From: an uncultured Sphingomonadaceae bacterium
Lineage (GTDB): Bacteria; Pseudomonadota; Alphaproteobacteria; Sphingomonadales; Sphingomonadaceae
Direction of reading: 5' to 3'
DNA: 64,000 nt
Assembly (NCBI GenBank): GCA_946479505.1
Contig: CAMLGC010000009.1
Coordinates: forward strand, 4,691-68,690
Program-made: the position numbers and the translations under genes
Shown here: positions 49,461 to 59,198 of the stretch, piece by piece
Position numbering within the stretch: position 1 is the stretch's first letter
How the letters are laid out: every line of letters begins with the position of its first letter
Notes under the pieces: model-generated
The model's input: the letters and a program-made list of their open reading frames with translations, nothing else
What the model was told of the DNA's origin: nothing
The model's database searches: none

Positions 49461-50737
49461 GTGAGGGTTATGCAGCCGGCGCTGCGCGCCGCCCCTCCAC
49501 CGCCGGCTTCGCCGGCGGTCCCCCTCCCCATGCCGGGGAGGAATTGCCGCTCGACGTGCTCGCCGATTTCCCGGCGATACCCGAGGGCTGGGCCTATCTC
49601 GACAGTGCTGCGACCGCGCAGAAGCCTAGGCCCGTCGTCGATGCGATCACGCGGGCCTATGGCGAGACCTATGCGACCGTTCACCGCGGTGTATATCAGC
49701 GTTCGGCGGATATGACGCTGGCCTATGAGGCGGCGCGCAAGCGTGTCGCCGGCTTCATCGGCGCGCTGTCGCCGGACGAGGTGGTGTTCGTGCGCGGGGC
49801 AACCGAGGGGATCAACCTCGTCGCGCAATGCTGGGCTGGGACGCAGCTCGAGACGGGCGATCGCGTCCTGCTCTCGACGCTCGAGCATCATTCGAACATC
49901 GTGCCGTGGCAGATGGTCGCCGAGCGCGCGGGCGCGGCGATCGATGTGGTGCCGCTGACCGAAGACGGGCGGATCGATCTCGCCGCGATGGAGCGGATGC
50001 TGACGCCGGCGCACAAGCTCGTCGCGCTGGGGCATGTGTCGAACGTGCTCGGATCGGTGCTCGACGCGAAGCGGGCGGCGGAGCTGGCGCACGGAGTCGG
50101 CGCGAAGCTGCTGCTCGACGGGTGCCAGGCGGTGCCGCGGATGCCGGTGGACGTCGCCGAGATCGGATGCGATTTCTACGTGTTTTCGGGGCACAAGCTT
50201 TATGGGCCGACCGGAATCGGCGTGCTGTGGGGCCGGGCCGAATTGCTCGACGCGATGCCGCCGTACCAAGGCGGCGGGTCGATGATCGATCGGGTGACGT
50301 TCGAGAAGACCACCTATGCACCGCCGCCGGGGCGTTTCGAGGCGGGGACGCCGCATATCGTCGGCGTGCTCGGGCTGCATGCGGCGATCGACTATGTTCA
50401 GGGGATCGGGCTGGAGCGCATCCATGCGCATGAGACCGCCTTGGTGCGCGAGACGCGGGAGGCGTTGGCGGGGCTCAACAGCGTGCGCGTGTTCGGGCCG
50501 GAAGACTCCGCCGGCATCGTCAGCTTCGCGGTCGAAGGGGTTCATCCGCACGACGTCGCCACCATATTGGACGAAGGGCAGGTCGCGATCCGCGCGGGGC
50601 ATCATTGCGCGCAGCCGCTGATGGACGCGCTCGGCGTGCCGGCGACCGCGCGGGCGAGCTTCGGCGTGTATAACGGGCCGGCCGATGTGGCCGCTCTGGT
50701 TAGGGGTATCGAACGCGTTACGAGGATTTTCGGGTGA
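49457..50737 (+). CDS. sufS: SufS-type cysteine desulfurase with repeat-derived N-terminus
   Basis: A group II cysteine desulfurase (426 aa) that supplies sulfur to SufBCD. The PLP lysine is in SGHKLYGPTG (K247) and the active Cys in RAGHHCAQPL (C384). The first ~30 residues (AARRPSTAGFAGGPPPHAGE) are encoded by a palindromic repeat and are not part of the fold. The GTG at 49457 has GGAGG upstream and overlaps the sufD stop. In-frame TTG (49544) and GTG (49556) would give a normal N-terminus. Confidence 0.92.
   Translation: MSEGYAAGAARRPSTAGFAGGPPPHAGEELPLDVLADFPAIPEGWAYLDSAATAQKPRPVVDAITRAYGETYATVHRGVYQRSADMTLAYEAARKRVAGFIGALSPDEVVFVRGATEGINLVAQCWAGTQLETGDRVLLSTLEHHSNIVPWQMVAERAGAAIDVVPLTEDGRIDLAAMERMLTPAHKLVALGHVSNVLGSVLDAKRAAELAHGVGAKLLLDGCQAVPRMPVDVAEIGCDFYVFSGHKLYGPTGIGVLWGRAELLDAMPPYQGGGSMIDRVTFEKTTYAPPPGRFEAGTPHIVGVLGLHAAIDYVQGIGLERIHAHETALVRETREALAGLNSVRVFGPEDSAGIVSFAVEGVHPHDVATILDEGQVAIRAGHHCAQPLMDALGVPATARASFGVYNGPADVAALVRGIERVTRIFG
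49491..49541. repeat. Palindromic repeat inside the 5' end of sufS
   Basis: CCCCTCCACCGCCGGCTTCG, then CCGGCGGTCCCCCTCCCC and a GGGGAGG end. Same family as the 54-bp repeats that bracket the second DUF559 gene, with one fewer base pair in the inner stem. Confidence 0.85.
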
Positions 50738-51198
50738 ACGAGGAAAGCAGAATTTCGGTCGAAGAGGTCGACGCAGTCGAGGCGCCGCCCAGGGCGCGCG
50801 TCGAAGGGCCACGCGAGACGTTCGAGCGCAAGCGTGATTATCTCGAGGGTTTCCTTGCGCAGAAGCCGCAGGCGCTGTCGGGCGGCGAACCCGGCGGGGC
50901 GTTGTACGAGGCCGTCGTCGAGGCGCTCAAGGACATTTACGATCCCGAGATTCCGGTGAACATCTACGATCTCGGGCTGATCTACGGGGTCGAGGTGACC
51001 GGGGACGGGCACGCGGCGGTGACGATGACGCTGACGACGCCGCATTGCCCGGTCGCGGAGTCGATGCCCGCGGAGGTCGAACTGCGCGTCGGATCGGTGC
51101 CGGGTGTTTCGGTTGCGGACGTCAACCTTGTCTGGGATCCGCCCTGGGATCCGCAGAAGATGAGCGACGATGCCAAGCTCGAGCTGGGAATGTTGTGA
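50734..51198 (+). CDS. sufT: SufT / MIP18-family Fe-S assembly protein
   Basis: A 154-aa DUF59 protein. Its conserved core (about residues 50-154) includes ALKDIYDPEIPVNIYDLGLIYGV and MTLTTPHCPVAESMP with the conserved Cys. The ~45-residue N-terminal part is acidic and variable. The GTG start overlaps the sufS stop. Members act in Fe-S maturation or target delivery. Confidence 0.92.
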   Translation: MNEESRISVEEVDAVEAPPRARVEGPRETFERKRDYLEGFLAQKPQALSGGEPGGALYEAVVEALKDIYDPEIPVNIYDLGLIYGVEVTGDGHAAVTMTLTTPHCPVAESMPAEVELRVGSVPGVSVADVNLVWDPPWDPQKMSDDAKLELGML

Positions 51199-51297
51199 GC
51201 CTGCCGAGGCGAATGAGGAGCTGGAGCGGCTGCCGCCGAGGGGGTGGGGAAAGCACCGCCGCCCCAGCTCCTCTGCCTTGGGGGCATGGAGAAGACG

Positions 51298-51654
51298 ATG
51301 ACGGATGCGAAAACCCGTAAGCGACCCGCCGCGCTTATTCTGACGCCCGGCGCCGAGGCTCGGATCGCCGAACTGATGGCGAAGGCGCCGGCGGATGCGG
51401 TCGGCGTCAAGCTCTCGACCCCGCGGCGCGGCTGTTCGGGGCTGGCCTATTCGGTCGATTATGTGACCGCGGCCAATCCGATGGACGAGCGGATCGACAC
51501 CGAGGGAGGGACGCTGTTCGTGGATGGGGCGTCGATCCTCTATCTGATCGGCTCGACGATGGACTGGGTCGAGGACGATTTCGCAGCGGGCTTCGTGTTC
51601 GCCAACCCCAACGCCAAGGGCGCATGCGGGTGTGGCGAGAGTTTCATGGTCTAA
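51298..51654 (+). CDS. sufA: A-type Fe-S carrier (HesB/IscA/SufA)
   Basis: A 118-aa A-type carrier. The three cluster cysteines are in RRGCSGLAY and GACGCGESF (CxC). GGAGAAGACG precedes the ATG at 51298; an in-frame ATG four codons upstream is an alternative. It is the last gene of the suf run, 99 bp after sufT. Confidence 0.93.
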   Translation: MTDAKTRKRPAALILTPGAEARIAELMAKAPADAVGVKLSTPRRGCSGLAYSVDYVTAANPMDERIDTEGGTLFVDGASILYLIGSTMDWVEDDFAAGFVFANPNAKGACGCGESFMV

Positions 51655-51661
51655 CTGTTGG

Positions 51662-51712
51662 GCTTCCGCGAAGGCGGGAGCCCAGCCTGGGTCCCCGCCT
51701 TCGCGGGGACAC
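51662..51712. repeat. Palindromic elements after sufA
   Basis: CTTCCGCGAAGGCGGGAG and CCCCGCCTTCGCGGGG hairpins between the convergent sufA and MaoC genes. They could limit transcription from both sides. Confidence 0.7.
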
Positions 51713-51714
51713 AT

Positions 51715-52161
51715 TTAGGTTGTTCGCAACAGCGCGGTCCGCAGACATTCGCACACCACTTCGTCGCGCTGGTTGAGCATGCGGTGTTTCCAGGTGACGA
51801 GGCCGGCGTTCGGGCGCGATTTGCTTTCGCGCATCTCTACGACTTCGCTTTCCGCGTGCAGCGTGTCGCCGAGGAAGACGGGCTTGGGCATGACGAGCTT
51901 GTCGTAGCCGAGGTTCGCCACCAGCGTGCCCATCGTGGTCTCCGCGACGGTGATCCCCACCATCAGGCTGAAGGTGAAGGTGCCGTTGACGAGGATCTGT
52001 CCGAACTCGCTCGCGCGCGCGGCCTCGGCGTCGAGGTGGAGCGGCTGCGGGTTGTGGGTGAGGGTGGAGAAGAGGAGATTGTCGGTTTCGGTGACCGTGC
52101 GGCGCAAGGGGTGGTCGATGATCTCGCCGATCTGCCATTCGTTATAGAATTTGCCGGGCAT
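51715..52161 (-). CDS. MaoC-family hydratase
   Basis: A 148-aa hot-dog-fold hydratase. [20 protein letters not shown] carries the hydratase-2 Asp/His pair. The family hydrates enoyl-CoA-type thioesters. It lies downstream of the methylcrotonyl-CoA carboxylase alpha gene on the same strand, so a role in branched-chain acyl-CoA breakdown is likely but not shown. Confidence 0.85.
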   Translation of the reverse strand: MPGKFYNEWQIGEIIDHPLRRTVTETDNLLFSTLTHNPQPLHLDAEAARASEFGQILVNGTFTFSLMVGITVAETTMGTLVANLGYDKLVMPKPVFLGDTLHAESEVVEMRESKSRPNAGLVTWKHRMLNQRDEVVCECLRTALLRTT

Positions 52162-52175
52162 TTCGTTCCCACTTT

Positions 52176-52283
52176 CCTTCCCCGGCGAAGGCCGGGGTCC
52201 AGTTGCGCGCCGTATATTGCCGAGCGTCGCGCTTAATGAATTTCAGCCTTCCCAACTGGGCCCCGGCCTTCGCCGGGGAAGCG
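52176..52283. repeat. 98-bp palindromic element between MaoC and carboxylase genes
   Basis: Its 22-bp left and 38-bp right arms are identical to those of the copy at 45511-45608. The central 38 bp differ. The fixed total length suggests one element type. Confidence 0.85.
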
Positions 52284-52284
52284 A

Positions 52285-54225
52285 TTAGTTTTCCTTTCTC
52301 TCCACCCGCACCAGCAGGGTGCCTTCGCTGACCTGCGCGCCTTCGGTCGCGTCGAGCTCGGCGATGGTGCCGTCGAAGGGGGCGGTGAGCGTGTGCTCCA
52401 TCTTCATCGCCTCGAGCGTCACCAGCTTTTGGCCCTTGGCGACTTCCTCGCCGCCCGCGACCTCGACCGCGATGATGCGGCCCGGCATCGGCGAGAGGAT
52501 CGCGCCATCGGCGGCGGTGCCGGCTGCAGTGCCCTCGCCGGGTCGGGCTTCGCGGAGGACGAACGTGGCACCGTTATCGTCGACCAAATACCCTTCCGGC
52601 ACGCGCTCGACCCATCGAGAGGCAATTTGAGGTTCGCGCTCGTATATCACCTCCGATACCTTGTGCCCGTCGGTAAAACGGAAAACAGGCGCTGCTTCGG
52701 GTGCATTGAGTCTGAGGCCGATCAGTTGCGACCACGGCCCACCAATTCTGTCCAAGCGCGGGTCATAGATGTCGGTTGCGCCCTCACCGACACCGCTATT
52801 GAAGGCAAGGACTGCCGTATATTTAAGAGCGCTCTCGCTCGGCCCGGCAGAAGGTATCAAGGTATCAGCTTCGCGCTCGATCAATCCAGTGTCGATCGCG
52901 CCTGAAACGAAACTGGTGTTCTGAAGCGCGTTGACGAGAAAACGCGCATTGCTGCGCACGGGCCAGCATCGCACATTGGCGCAGTCGAGCGCGAGTGCTC
53001 TCGCCGCCTCGGTCCGATCATCCGCGTGGACAATCAGCTTGGCCAGCATCGGATCGTACATCGGGGTGACTTCATCCCCTTGCTCGTATCCAGTCTCGAC
53101 CCGCACTTCGTGGCGGCGCGTGGAACGGGGGAGTTCAAAATAGGTGAGCGGGCCGACCGATGGCAAAAAACCGGCCGCTACATCCTCCGCGTAGAGCCGC
53201 GCTTCGATCGCCCAGCCGTTGATGCTGAGTTCGTCCTGTCGCTTGGGGAGCGGCTCGCCGCTCGCCACCCTTAGCTGCCACTCGACCAAATCCTGCCCGG
53301 TGATCTCCTCGGTGACGGGATGCTCGACCTGCAACCGCGTGTTCATTTCCATGAACCAGATTCGGTCGGCGCGCAGGCCCTCGCTCGCATCGGCGATGAA
53401 CTCGATCGTGCCGGCGTTTTCGTAGTCGACCGCTTTCGCGGCGCGGACGGCGGCGGCGCAAACGGCCTCGCGCGTTTCCGCGTCCATGCCGGGGGCGGGG
53501 GCTTCCTCGATCACCTTCTGGTGGCGGCGCTGGAGCGAGCAGTCGCGCTCGAACAGGTGGACGACGTTGCCGTGGCTGTCGCCGAACACCTGGACCTCGA
53601 TATGGCGGGGAGAGAGGATGTATTTTTCGATCAGCACCTTGTCGTCGCCGAACGAGGAGGCGGCCTCGCGCTTGCACGATTGGAGCGCATCGGCGAAATC
53701 CTCAGCCGCATCGACGCGGCGCATGCCCTTGCCGCCGCCGCCCGCGACCGCCTTGATGAGCACGGGATAGCCGATCGCGTCGGCCTCGGTCTCGAGGCGG
53801 TCTGGGTTCTGGTCGCCGCCGAGATAGCCGGGGGTGGTCGGGACGCCGGCGTCCTGCATGCGCTTCTTGGCGGCGTCCTTGAGGCCCATCGCGCGGATGC
53901 TGTCGGGCCTGGGGCCGACCCAGATGAGGCCGGCGTCGATCACCGCTTGCGCGAAGTCGGCGTTCTCCGAGAGGAAGCCGTAGCCGGGGTGGATCGCCTC
54001 GGCGCCGGCTTGCTTGGCGGCGGCGATGATCTTGTCGCCGTCGAGGTAGCTTTCGCGCGCGGGGGAGGGGCCGATATGGACCGCCTCGTCGGCCTGGCGG
54101 ACGTGGAGCGCGTTCGCGTCCGCGTCCGAATAGACCGCGATTGTGCGGATTCCCATGCGGCGCGCGGTGCGGATGACGCGGCAGGCGATCTCGCCGCGAT
54201 TGGCGATGAGGAGCGAGGTTATCAC
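52285..54225 (-). CDS. Methylcrotonyl-CoA-type carboxylase alpha (biotin) subunit
   Basis: A 646-aa biotin-dependent carboxylase subunit: N-terminal biotin carboxylase (about residues 1-450, with the ATP-grasp loop GGGGKGMRRV and MEMNTRLQVEHPVTEEITG), a middle BT-like region, and a C-terminal BCCP domain with EAMKMEH (biotinyl K608). With the beta subunit and isovaleryl-CoA dehydrogenase nearby, methylcrotonyl-CoA is the likely substrate, though propionyl-CoA-type specificity cannot be excluded. The segment 52.56-53.29 kb has visibly lower G+C than the rest. Confidence 0.88.
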   Translation of the reverse strand: MITSLLIANRGEIACRVIRTARRMGIRTIAVYSDADANALHVRQADEAVHIGPSPARESYLDGDKIIAAAKQAGAEAIHPGYGFLSENADFAQAVIDAGLIWVGPRPDSIRAMGLKDAAKKRMQDAGVPTTPGYLGGDQNPDRLETEADAIGYPVLIKAVAGGGGKGMRRVDAAEDFADALQSCKREAASSFGDDKVLIEKYILSPRHIEVQVFGDSHGNVVHLFERDCSLQRRHQKVIEEAPAPGMDAETREAVCAAAVRAAKAVDYENAGTIEFIADASEGLRADRIWFMEMNTRLQVEHPVTEEITGQDLVEWQLRVASGEPLPKRQDELSINGWAIEARLYAEDVAAGFLPSVGPLTYFELPRSTRRHEVRVETGYEQGDEVTPMYDPMLAKLIVHADDRTEAARALALDCANVRCWPVRSNARFLVNALQNTSFVSGAIDTGLIEREADTLIPSAGPSESALKYTAVLAFNSGVGEGATDIYDPRLDRIGGPWSQLIGLRLNAPEAAPVFRFTDGHKVSEVIYEREPQIASRWVERVPEGYLVDDNGATFVLREARPGEGTAAGTAADGAILSPMPGRIIAVEVAGGEEVAKGQKLVTLEAMKMEHTLTAPFDGTIAELDATEGAQVSEGTLLVRVERKEN

Positions 54226-54379
54226 GAACCCGAGCTTTCAAAGGTTGCGAAAGTGGTGGTAGGCCCCCGTTGGTTTCGCCATACCCGAAATTCGAAATCT
54301 TGTTGCTGGGGAGCGCGATAGAGCAAGCGAGGCGATCGCATCGGCATGGATGTATCAAATGGAAGGCGTGTAGGACAGG

Positions 54380-54862
54380 TCATTCGGCCGCGCATCCCGT
54401 CGTGCGCTGCGACCAGGTGACGTTGAGGACCTTCCATTGATTGGCCTCGCGGACGAGGTCGAAATGGTCGACGCCGCAATGGTGCGCCTTGCCGTCCAGG
54501 AAGAAGGTGTAGGGCGCCCAGACCATCGCGATGTTGCCGTCGATCTCGACCGCGGGCGGGCCGGTGAAGCGTTCCTCGAACTTCTCGGGGCCGGGTTTGA
54601 TGCCGGCGGTGAACGCGTCCCAGGCGAGGTGGCGGATGGTGCTGGCGCCGTCGGGCTTCTCGATCGCGACGGTGGCGCCGCCTTCGGGGCGGAGCTCCGC
54701 GCGGATCGCGGCGGCGTCGTGCGCGGCGAGGCCGGCGAACATGCGCTCTACGGGCGCGAGCACGGCGGCGGTGTCGGCGTCGGGCGGGGGCAGCGCGGTG
54801 CCCTTCACGATCGGCGCGACCGGGGTGGTCTGGAGGAGGAGGGGCAGGAGAAGCGAGAGCAT
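54380..54862 (-). CDS. SnoaL/NTF2-like secreted protein
   Basis: A 160-aa protein with an N-terminal signal peptide (MLSLLLPLLLQTTPVAP) and an NTF2-like fold: VERMFAGLAAHDAAAI, IAMVWAPYTFFLDGKAHHCG, KVLNVTWSQ. No catalytic role is evident. AAAGGATCCCCC precedes the ATG at 54862. It lies between the DUF559 gene and the carboxylase alpha gene, on the same strand. Confidence 0.8.
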   Translation of the reverse strand: MLSLLLPLLLQTTPVAPIVKGTALPPPDADTAAVLAPVERMFAGLAAHDAAAIRAELRPEGGATVAIEKPDGASTIRHLAWDAFTAGIKPGPEKFEERFTGPPAVEIDGNIAMVWAPYTFFLDGKAHHCGVDHFDLVREANQWKVLNVTWSQRTTGCAAE

Positions 54863-54873
54863 GGGGGATCCTT

Positions 54874-55368
54874 TCACACCTCCCCGGAACGGGGAGGGGG
54901 ACCGCCGGGCGAAGCCCGGTGGTGGAGGGGTGATGCGGCGCGGGCAGCGAGGATTGCGGTGAGGACGCCTTCGAGATTTGTCAGGACGTCGCGTGCCGGA
55001 ATGCGGAGCGTGCGAAAGCCGGCGGCGGCAAGAGTCCGATCGCGCCGGTCGTCGCGCGCGGGACGATCGCCACGCGAATGCGCTTCGCCGTCGATCTCGA
55101 TGCAGAGGCGCGAAGGTAGATGGGCGAAGTCCATGACGTAATCGCCGAAAGGATGATGGCGGCGGAATTTGTGACCTTCGGGGCGCTTGCGGAGTTCGCG
55201 CCAGAGGAGGATTTCGGGGAGGTTGTTGGTGCGGCGCTCTCGGCGCGCGGCGCGGATTGCTTTGGTCGTTGTGCGTAGGCCGGGCGGGATTACCCCTCCA
55301 CCATTCGGCTTTGCCGAATGGTCCCCCTCCCCGTTCCGGGGAGGTATTGAGGGGGCAGCCTCCTTCAT
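54874..55368 (-). CDS. DUF559 endonuclease-like protein in the carboxylase operon
   Basis: A 164-aa protein. The DUF559 core spans about residues 45-145 (ERRTNNLPEILLWRELRKRP, HKFRRHHPFGDYVMDFAHLP, LCIEIDGEAHSRGDRPARDD). The N-terminal (PRNGEGDHSAKPNGGG) and C-terminal (SPLHHRASPGGPPPRSGEV) tails come from the bracketing repeats. The ATG is on the stop codon of the carboxylase beta gene (TGATG), and no ATG, GTG or TTG lies between that start and the domain. It is a paralogue of the gene at 47.1 kb. Confidence 0.8.
   Translation of the reverse strand: MKEAAPSIPPRNGEGDHSAKPNGGGVIPPGLRTTTKAIRAARRERRTNNLPEILLWRELRKRPEGHKFRRHHPFGDYVMDFAHLPSRLCIEIDGEAHSRGDRPARDDRRDRTLAAAGFRTLRIPARDVLTNLEGVLTAILAARAASPLHHRASPGGPPPRSGEV
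54878..54931. repeat. 54-bp repeat at the 3' end of the second DUF559 gene
   Basis: Two stem-loops: an outer ACCTCCCCGGAACGGGGAGG hairpin and an inner CCGGGC-gaa-GCCCGG stem, ending GGTGGAGGGGT. It is the inverted partner of 55292-55345. Confidence 0.9.
55292..55345. repeat. 54-bp repeat at the 5' end of the second DUF559 gene
   Basis: The inverted partner of 54878-54931: 46 of 54 positions are identical. Seven of the eight differences fall in the inner stem (TTCGGC-aaa-GCCGAA here) and all preserve pairing; the eighth is in the loop. Confidence 0.9.
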
Positions 55369-56972
55369 CACATTCGGAACACCCCGAAGCGCGGGCGTTC
55401 GGGGATGGGGGCGTTCAGCGTAGCAGCGAAGGCGAGGCCGAGGACGTCGCGGGTTTGGGCGGGGTCGATGATGCCGTCGTCCCACAGGCGGGCGGTGGCG
55501 TGCCAGGGGTTGCCTTGGGCTTCGTAGTCCTCGCGGATGGGTCGTTTGAAGGCTTCGGCTTCTTGCGCGCTCCACGAGTCCGCGTCGCGATGGACGGTGG
55601 CGAGGACGCTCGCAGCCTGTTCGCCGCCCATCACCGAGATGCGGCTGTTGGGCCAGGTGAAGAGGAAGCGCGGGGAATAGGCGCGGCCGCACATGCCGTA
55701 ATTGCCGGCACCGAAGCTGCCGCCGATCAGGATTGTGATCTTGGGGACGCTCGCGGTGGCGACCGCCGTCACCAATTTGGCGCCGTGCTTGGCGATGCCC
55801 TCGGCCTCGTATCTGCCGCCGACCATGAAGCCCGAGATGTTCTGGAGGAACAGGAGCGGGATGCGGCGCTGGCAGGCGAGCTCGATGAAATGCGCGCCTT
55901 TGACGGCGCTTTCCGAGAACAGCACGCCGTTGTTGGCGAGGATCGCCACCGGCATGCCCCAGATGTGCGCGAAGCCGCACACCAACGACGCGCCGTAGAG
56001 CGCTTTGAACTCGGCGAATGCGCTGCCGTCGACGAGGCGCGCGATCACCTCGTGGACGTCGTAGGGCGCGCGGACGTCTTCGGGGAGGATGCCATAGAGG
56101 TCTTCGGCGGGGAATTTGGGCGGGCGGGGATCGCGTAGGTCGAGCTGGGCGCCCGCTTTCGTGGGCGCGCAGGTGCTGAGGATGTCGCGGACGATCGTCA
56201 GCGCGTGCTCGTCATTCTCGGCGACGTGATCGACGACGCCCGACTTGCGGCCGTGGGTTTCGGCGCCGCCCAATTCCTCGGCGGAGATGACTTCGCCGGT
56301 CGCGGCTTTGACGAGCGGAGGCCCGGCGAGGAAGATCGTGCCCTGGTTGCGGACGATCACGCTCTCGTCGCTCATGGCAGGAACGTAGGCGCCGCCAGCG
56401 GTGCAGCTTCCCATCACGCAGGCGATCTGCGGGATGCCCTGCGCCGACATGTTGGCCTGATTGAAGAAGATGCGGCCGAAATGGTCGCGATCGGGGAAGA
56501 CCTCGGCCTGGTGCGGCAGGTTGGCGCCGCCCGAATCGACCAGATAGATGCAGGGTAGGCGGTTCTGCTCGGCGATCTCCTGCGCGCGAAGATGCTTCTT
56601 GACCGTCATCGGGTAGTAGGTGCCGCCCTTCACGGTGGCGTCGTTGCAGACGATCATCGCCTGCCGGCCCGACACGCGGCCGATGCCGGTGATGAGCCCG
56701 GCGCCGGGCACGTCGCCGTGATACAGGTCGCACGCGGCGAGCTGACCGATCTCGAGAAAGGGCGAGCCTGGATCGAGCAGCCGCTCGACGCGCTCGCGGG
56801 GGAGGAGCTTGCCGCGGCCGACGTGGCGCTCGCGCGAGCGTTCGCTGCCGCCGAGCGCCGCCTTGGCGACATCGGCGCGCAGGCGATCGACCAGCGCGCG
56901 ATTGTGCGCAGCATTGGCGCGGAACGTGTCGCTGTCGGGCGACAGCTTGGTATCGAGCACGGGCGCGCTCAC
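55368..56972 (-). CDS. Methylcrotonyl-CoA-type carboxylase beta (carboxyltransferase) subunit
   Basis: A 534-aa carboxyltransferase: [20 protein letters not shown] near the N-terminus, [20 protein letters not shown], oxyanion loops [16 protein letters not shown] and [20 protein letters not shown]. Length and NISGFMVGG fit MCC beta. GTG start at 56972 with GGGAGG upstream. It probably forms the MCC complex with the alpha subunit at 52.3-54.2 kb. The DUF559 gene starts on its stop codon. Confidence 0.9.
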   Translation of the reverse strand: MSAPVLDTKLSPDSDTFRANAAHNRALVDRLRADVAKAALGGSERSRERHVGRGKLLPRERVERLLDPGSPFLEIGQLAACDLYHGDVPGAGLITGIGRVSGRQAMIVCNDATVKGGTYYPMTVKKHLRAQEIAEQNRLPCIYLVDSGGANLPHQAEVFPDRDHFGRIFFNQANMSAQGIPQIACVMGSCTAGGAYVPAMSDESVIVRNQGTIFLAGPPLVKAATGEVISAEELGGAETHGRKSGVVDHVAENDEHALTIVRDILSTCAPTKAGAQLDLRDPRPPKFPAEDLYGILPEDVRAPYDVHEVIARLVDGSAFAEFKALYGASLVCGFAHIWGMPVAILANNGVLFSESAVKGAHFIELACQRRIPLLFLQNISGFMVGGRYEAEGIAKHGAKLVTAVATASVPKITILIGGSFGAGNYGMCGRAYSPRFLFTWPNSRISVMGGEQAASVLATVHRDADSWSAQEAEAFKRPIREDYEAQGNPWHATARLWDDGIIDPAQTRDVLGLAFAATLNAPIPERPRFGVFRM

Positions 56973-57100
56973 GAGACGGTATCCTCCCTTAAGATCGGGC
57001 CTGCCTAGCGAGGTGCCGCAACGAAGGGAAGCCGCTGGCATTCGCCGGTCTTGCGGTGTAGTCCCGTGCTCATACACCAGCCTCCCGGGAAAGAGATGCC

Positions 57101-59182
57101 ATGAAGCGTAGCCTGTTGCTTGCCGCCCTCCTCGCCACCGCCGCCACCGCCGCATGCAGCCAGGCCGATCAGCAGAACGACATCGCCGCCGTCGCCGCCT
57201 CGGGCACGACGATCGGGATCGACACGACGGGGCTCGACACCTCGACGCGGCCCGGCGACGATTTCGAGCAATACGCGAACGGCGGCTGGCGCGAGAAGAC
57301 CGAGATCCCCTCGGACCGGTCGAGCACGGGCGTGTTCCTGGAGGTGTTCAAGAAGGCGGAAGGCAACACCGCCTCGATCATCAACGACGCGGTCAAGGCC
57401 GAGGCCGCGCCGGGCACCGACCAGCGGCGGATCGCCGATTACTACAACGCCTATCTCAATACCGATGCGATCGAAAAGCGCGGGCTCGCACCGATCCAGG
57501 GCGAGGTCCAGAAGATCGCGGCGATCCAGGACAAGAAGGCGCTGTCGCAGATGCTCGGCGCGAACATGCTCGCCGACGAGGACCCGATCAACGCGACGAG
57601 CTTCGGCAGCGAGAATTTGTTCGGACTGTTCGTCACGCAGGCGCTGACCAAGCCCGACCAGACGGTGCCCTATCTGCTCCAGGGCGGGCTCGGGCTGCCG
57701 GACCGCGACTACTATCTCTCGGCGACGCCCGAGATGGCGCAGATCCGCACCGCATACAAAAGCTACATCGCGCAGATCCTCAATCTTGCCGGCGTGAGCG
57801 ATGCGCAGGCGCGCGCGGCCCGGATCTACGATCTCGAGGCCAAGCTCGCCAAGGTCCATGCCGACCGGACCACCAGCGGGCAGATGTCCGAAGGCCATGA
57901 TTGGTGGACCAAGGCCGATTTCGCGAAGAAGGCGCCGGGGGTCGACTGGGACGTCTATTGGACCGCGGCCGAGCTGCCCGACCAGAAGGATTTCATCGTC
58001 TGGCAGCCCGAAGCGGTGGCCGGCGAGGCGGCGCTGGTCGCGAGCGAGCCCTTGGAGGCGTGGAAGGACTGGCTGACCTTCCACCGCATCAACAGCGTGG
58101 CGAGCGTGCTGCCCAAGGCGATCGACAACGCGCATTTCGCCTTCTACGGCACGACCTTGTCGGGCACGCCCGAGCAGCGCGCCCGCGACAAGCGCGCGAT
58201 CGGCGCGGTCAACAACGCACTCGGCGACGCGGTCGGCAAGCTTTACGCCGAGCGCTATTTTCCCGCATCGTCCAAGGCCGACATTCAGACGATGGTGAAG
58301 GGCATTCTCGCGGCGTTCGACACCCGCGTTGCCAATCTCGACTGGATGGCGCCCGAGACCAAGAAAGAAGCGCGCAAGAAGATCCAGACGCTCAAGGTCG
58401 GAATCGGCTATCCCGAGGCGTGGCGCGATTATTCGGGGCTGGTCATCCGCGCCGACGATCCGGTGGGCAATGCGCGGCGCGCGGCAAGGGCGGAATATCG
58501 CCACCAGATCGCCAAGATCGGCAAGCCGGTCGATCGCGGCGAATGGTGGATGACGCCGCAGACGGTGAACGCGGTCAACCTGCCGCTGCAAAATGCGCTC
58601 AACTTCCCGGCGGCGATCCTGCAGGCGCCGTTCTACGACCCCAAGGCCGATCCGGCGGCGAATTACGGATCGATCGGCGCCGTCATCGGCCACGAGATCA
58701 GCCACAGCTTCGACAATAACGGCGCCGAGTTCGACGCCACCGGCAAGCTGCGTAATTGGTGGACGCCCGCCGACCTCAAGCATTTCGAGGAGCAGGGGCA
58801 GGCGCTGGTGGCGCAGTACAACGCCTATGAGCCGCTGCCGGGGCTGCACATCAACGGCGAGCAGACGCTGGGCGAGAATATCGCCGACGTGGCCGGGCTC
58901 ACCGCCGCGCTCGAAGCGTATCACGCGTCGCTCGGCGGCAAGCCCGCGCCGGTGATCGCGGGGATGACGGGCGACCAGCGCTTCTTCCTCGCCTTCGCGC
59001 AGAGCTGGCGCGCCAAGACGCGCGACAAGGCGCTGCGCGGGCAGATCACCACCGACGGCCATGCGCCCGCGCGCTACCGGGCGCAGACGGTGCGCAACCT
59101 CGACGCATGGTACAAGGCGTTCGACGTGCAGCCCGACGGAAAGCTGTACCTGGCGCCGGACAAGCGGGTCCACGTGTGGTGA
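57101..59182 (+). CDS. M13-family zinc metallopeptidase (lipoprotein)
   Basis: A 693-aa neprilysin-like peptidase. The signal peptide is followed by a lipoprotein-type Cys (about 19, TAAC). Zinc ligands are in HEISHSFDN (H531, H535) and ENIADVAG, where the downstream Glu sits. It probably cleaves peptides in the periplasm. It is divergent from the carboxylase beta gene and convergent with the AmpR-like gene. Confidence 0.92.
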   Translation: MKRSLLLAALLATAATAACSQADQQNDIAAVAASGTTIGIDTTGLDTSTRPGDDFEQYANGGWREKTEIPSDRSSTGVFLEVFKKAEGNTASIINDAVKAEAAPGTDQRRIADYYNAYLNTDAIEKRGLAPIQGEVQKIAAIQDKKALSQMLGANMLADEDPINATSFGSENLFGLFVTQALTKPDQTVPYLLQGGLGLPDRDYYLSATPEMAQIRTAYKSYIAQILNLAGVSDAQARAARIYDLEAKLAKVHADRTTSGQMSEGHDWWTKADFAKKAPGVDWDVYWTAAELPDQKDFIVWQPEAVAGEAALVASEPLEAWKDWLTFHRINSVASVLPKAIDNAHFAFYGTTLSGTPEQRARDKRAIGAVNNALGDAVGKLYAERYFPASSKADIQTMVKGILAAFDTRVANLDWMAPETKKEARKKIQTLKVGIGYPEAWRDYSGLVIRADDPVGNARRAARAEYRHQIAKIGKPVDRGEWWMTPQTVNAVNLPLQNALNFPAAILQAPFYDPKADPAANYGSIGAVIGHEISHSFDNNGAEFDATGKLRNWWTPADLKHFEEQGQALVAQYNAYEPLPGLHINGEQTLGENIADVAGLTAALEAYHASLGGKPAPVIAGMTGDQRFFLAFAQSWRAKTRDKALRGQITTDGHAPARYRAQTVRNLDAWYKAFDVQPDGKLYLAPDKRVHVW

Positions 59183-59198
59183 GCGTGCGCGATAGGCC

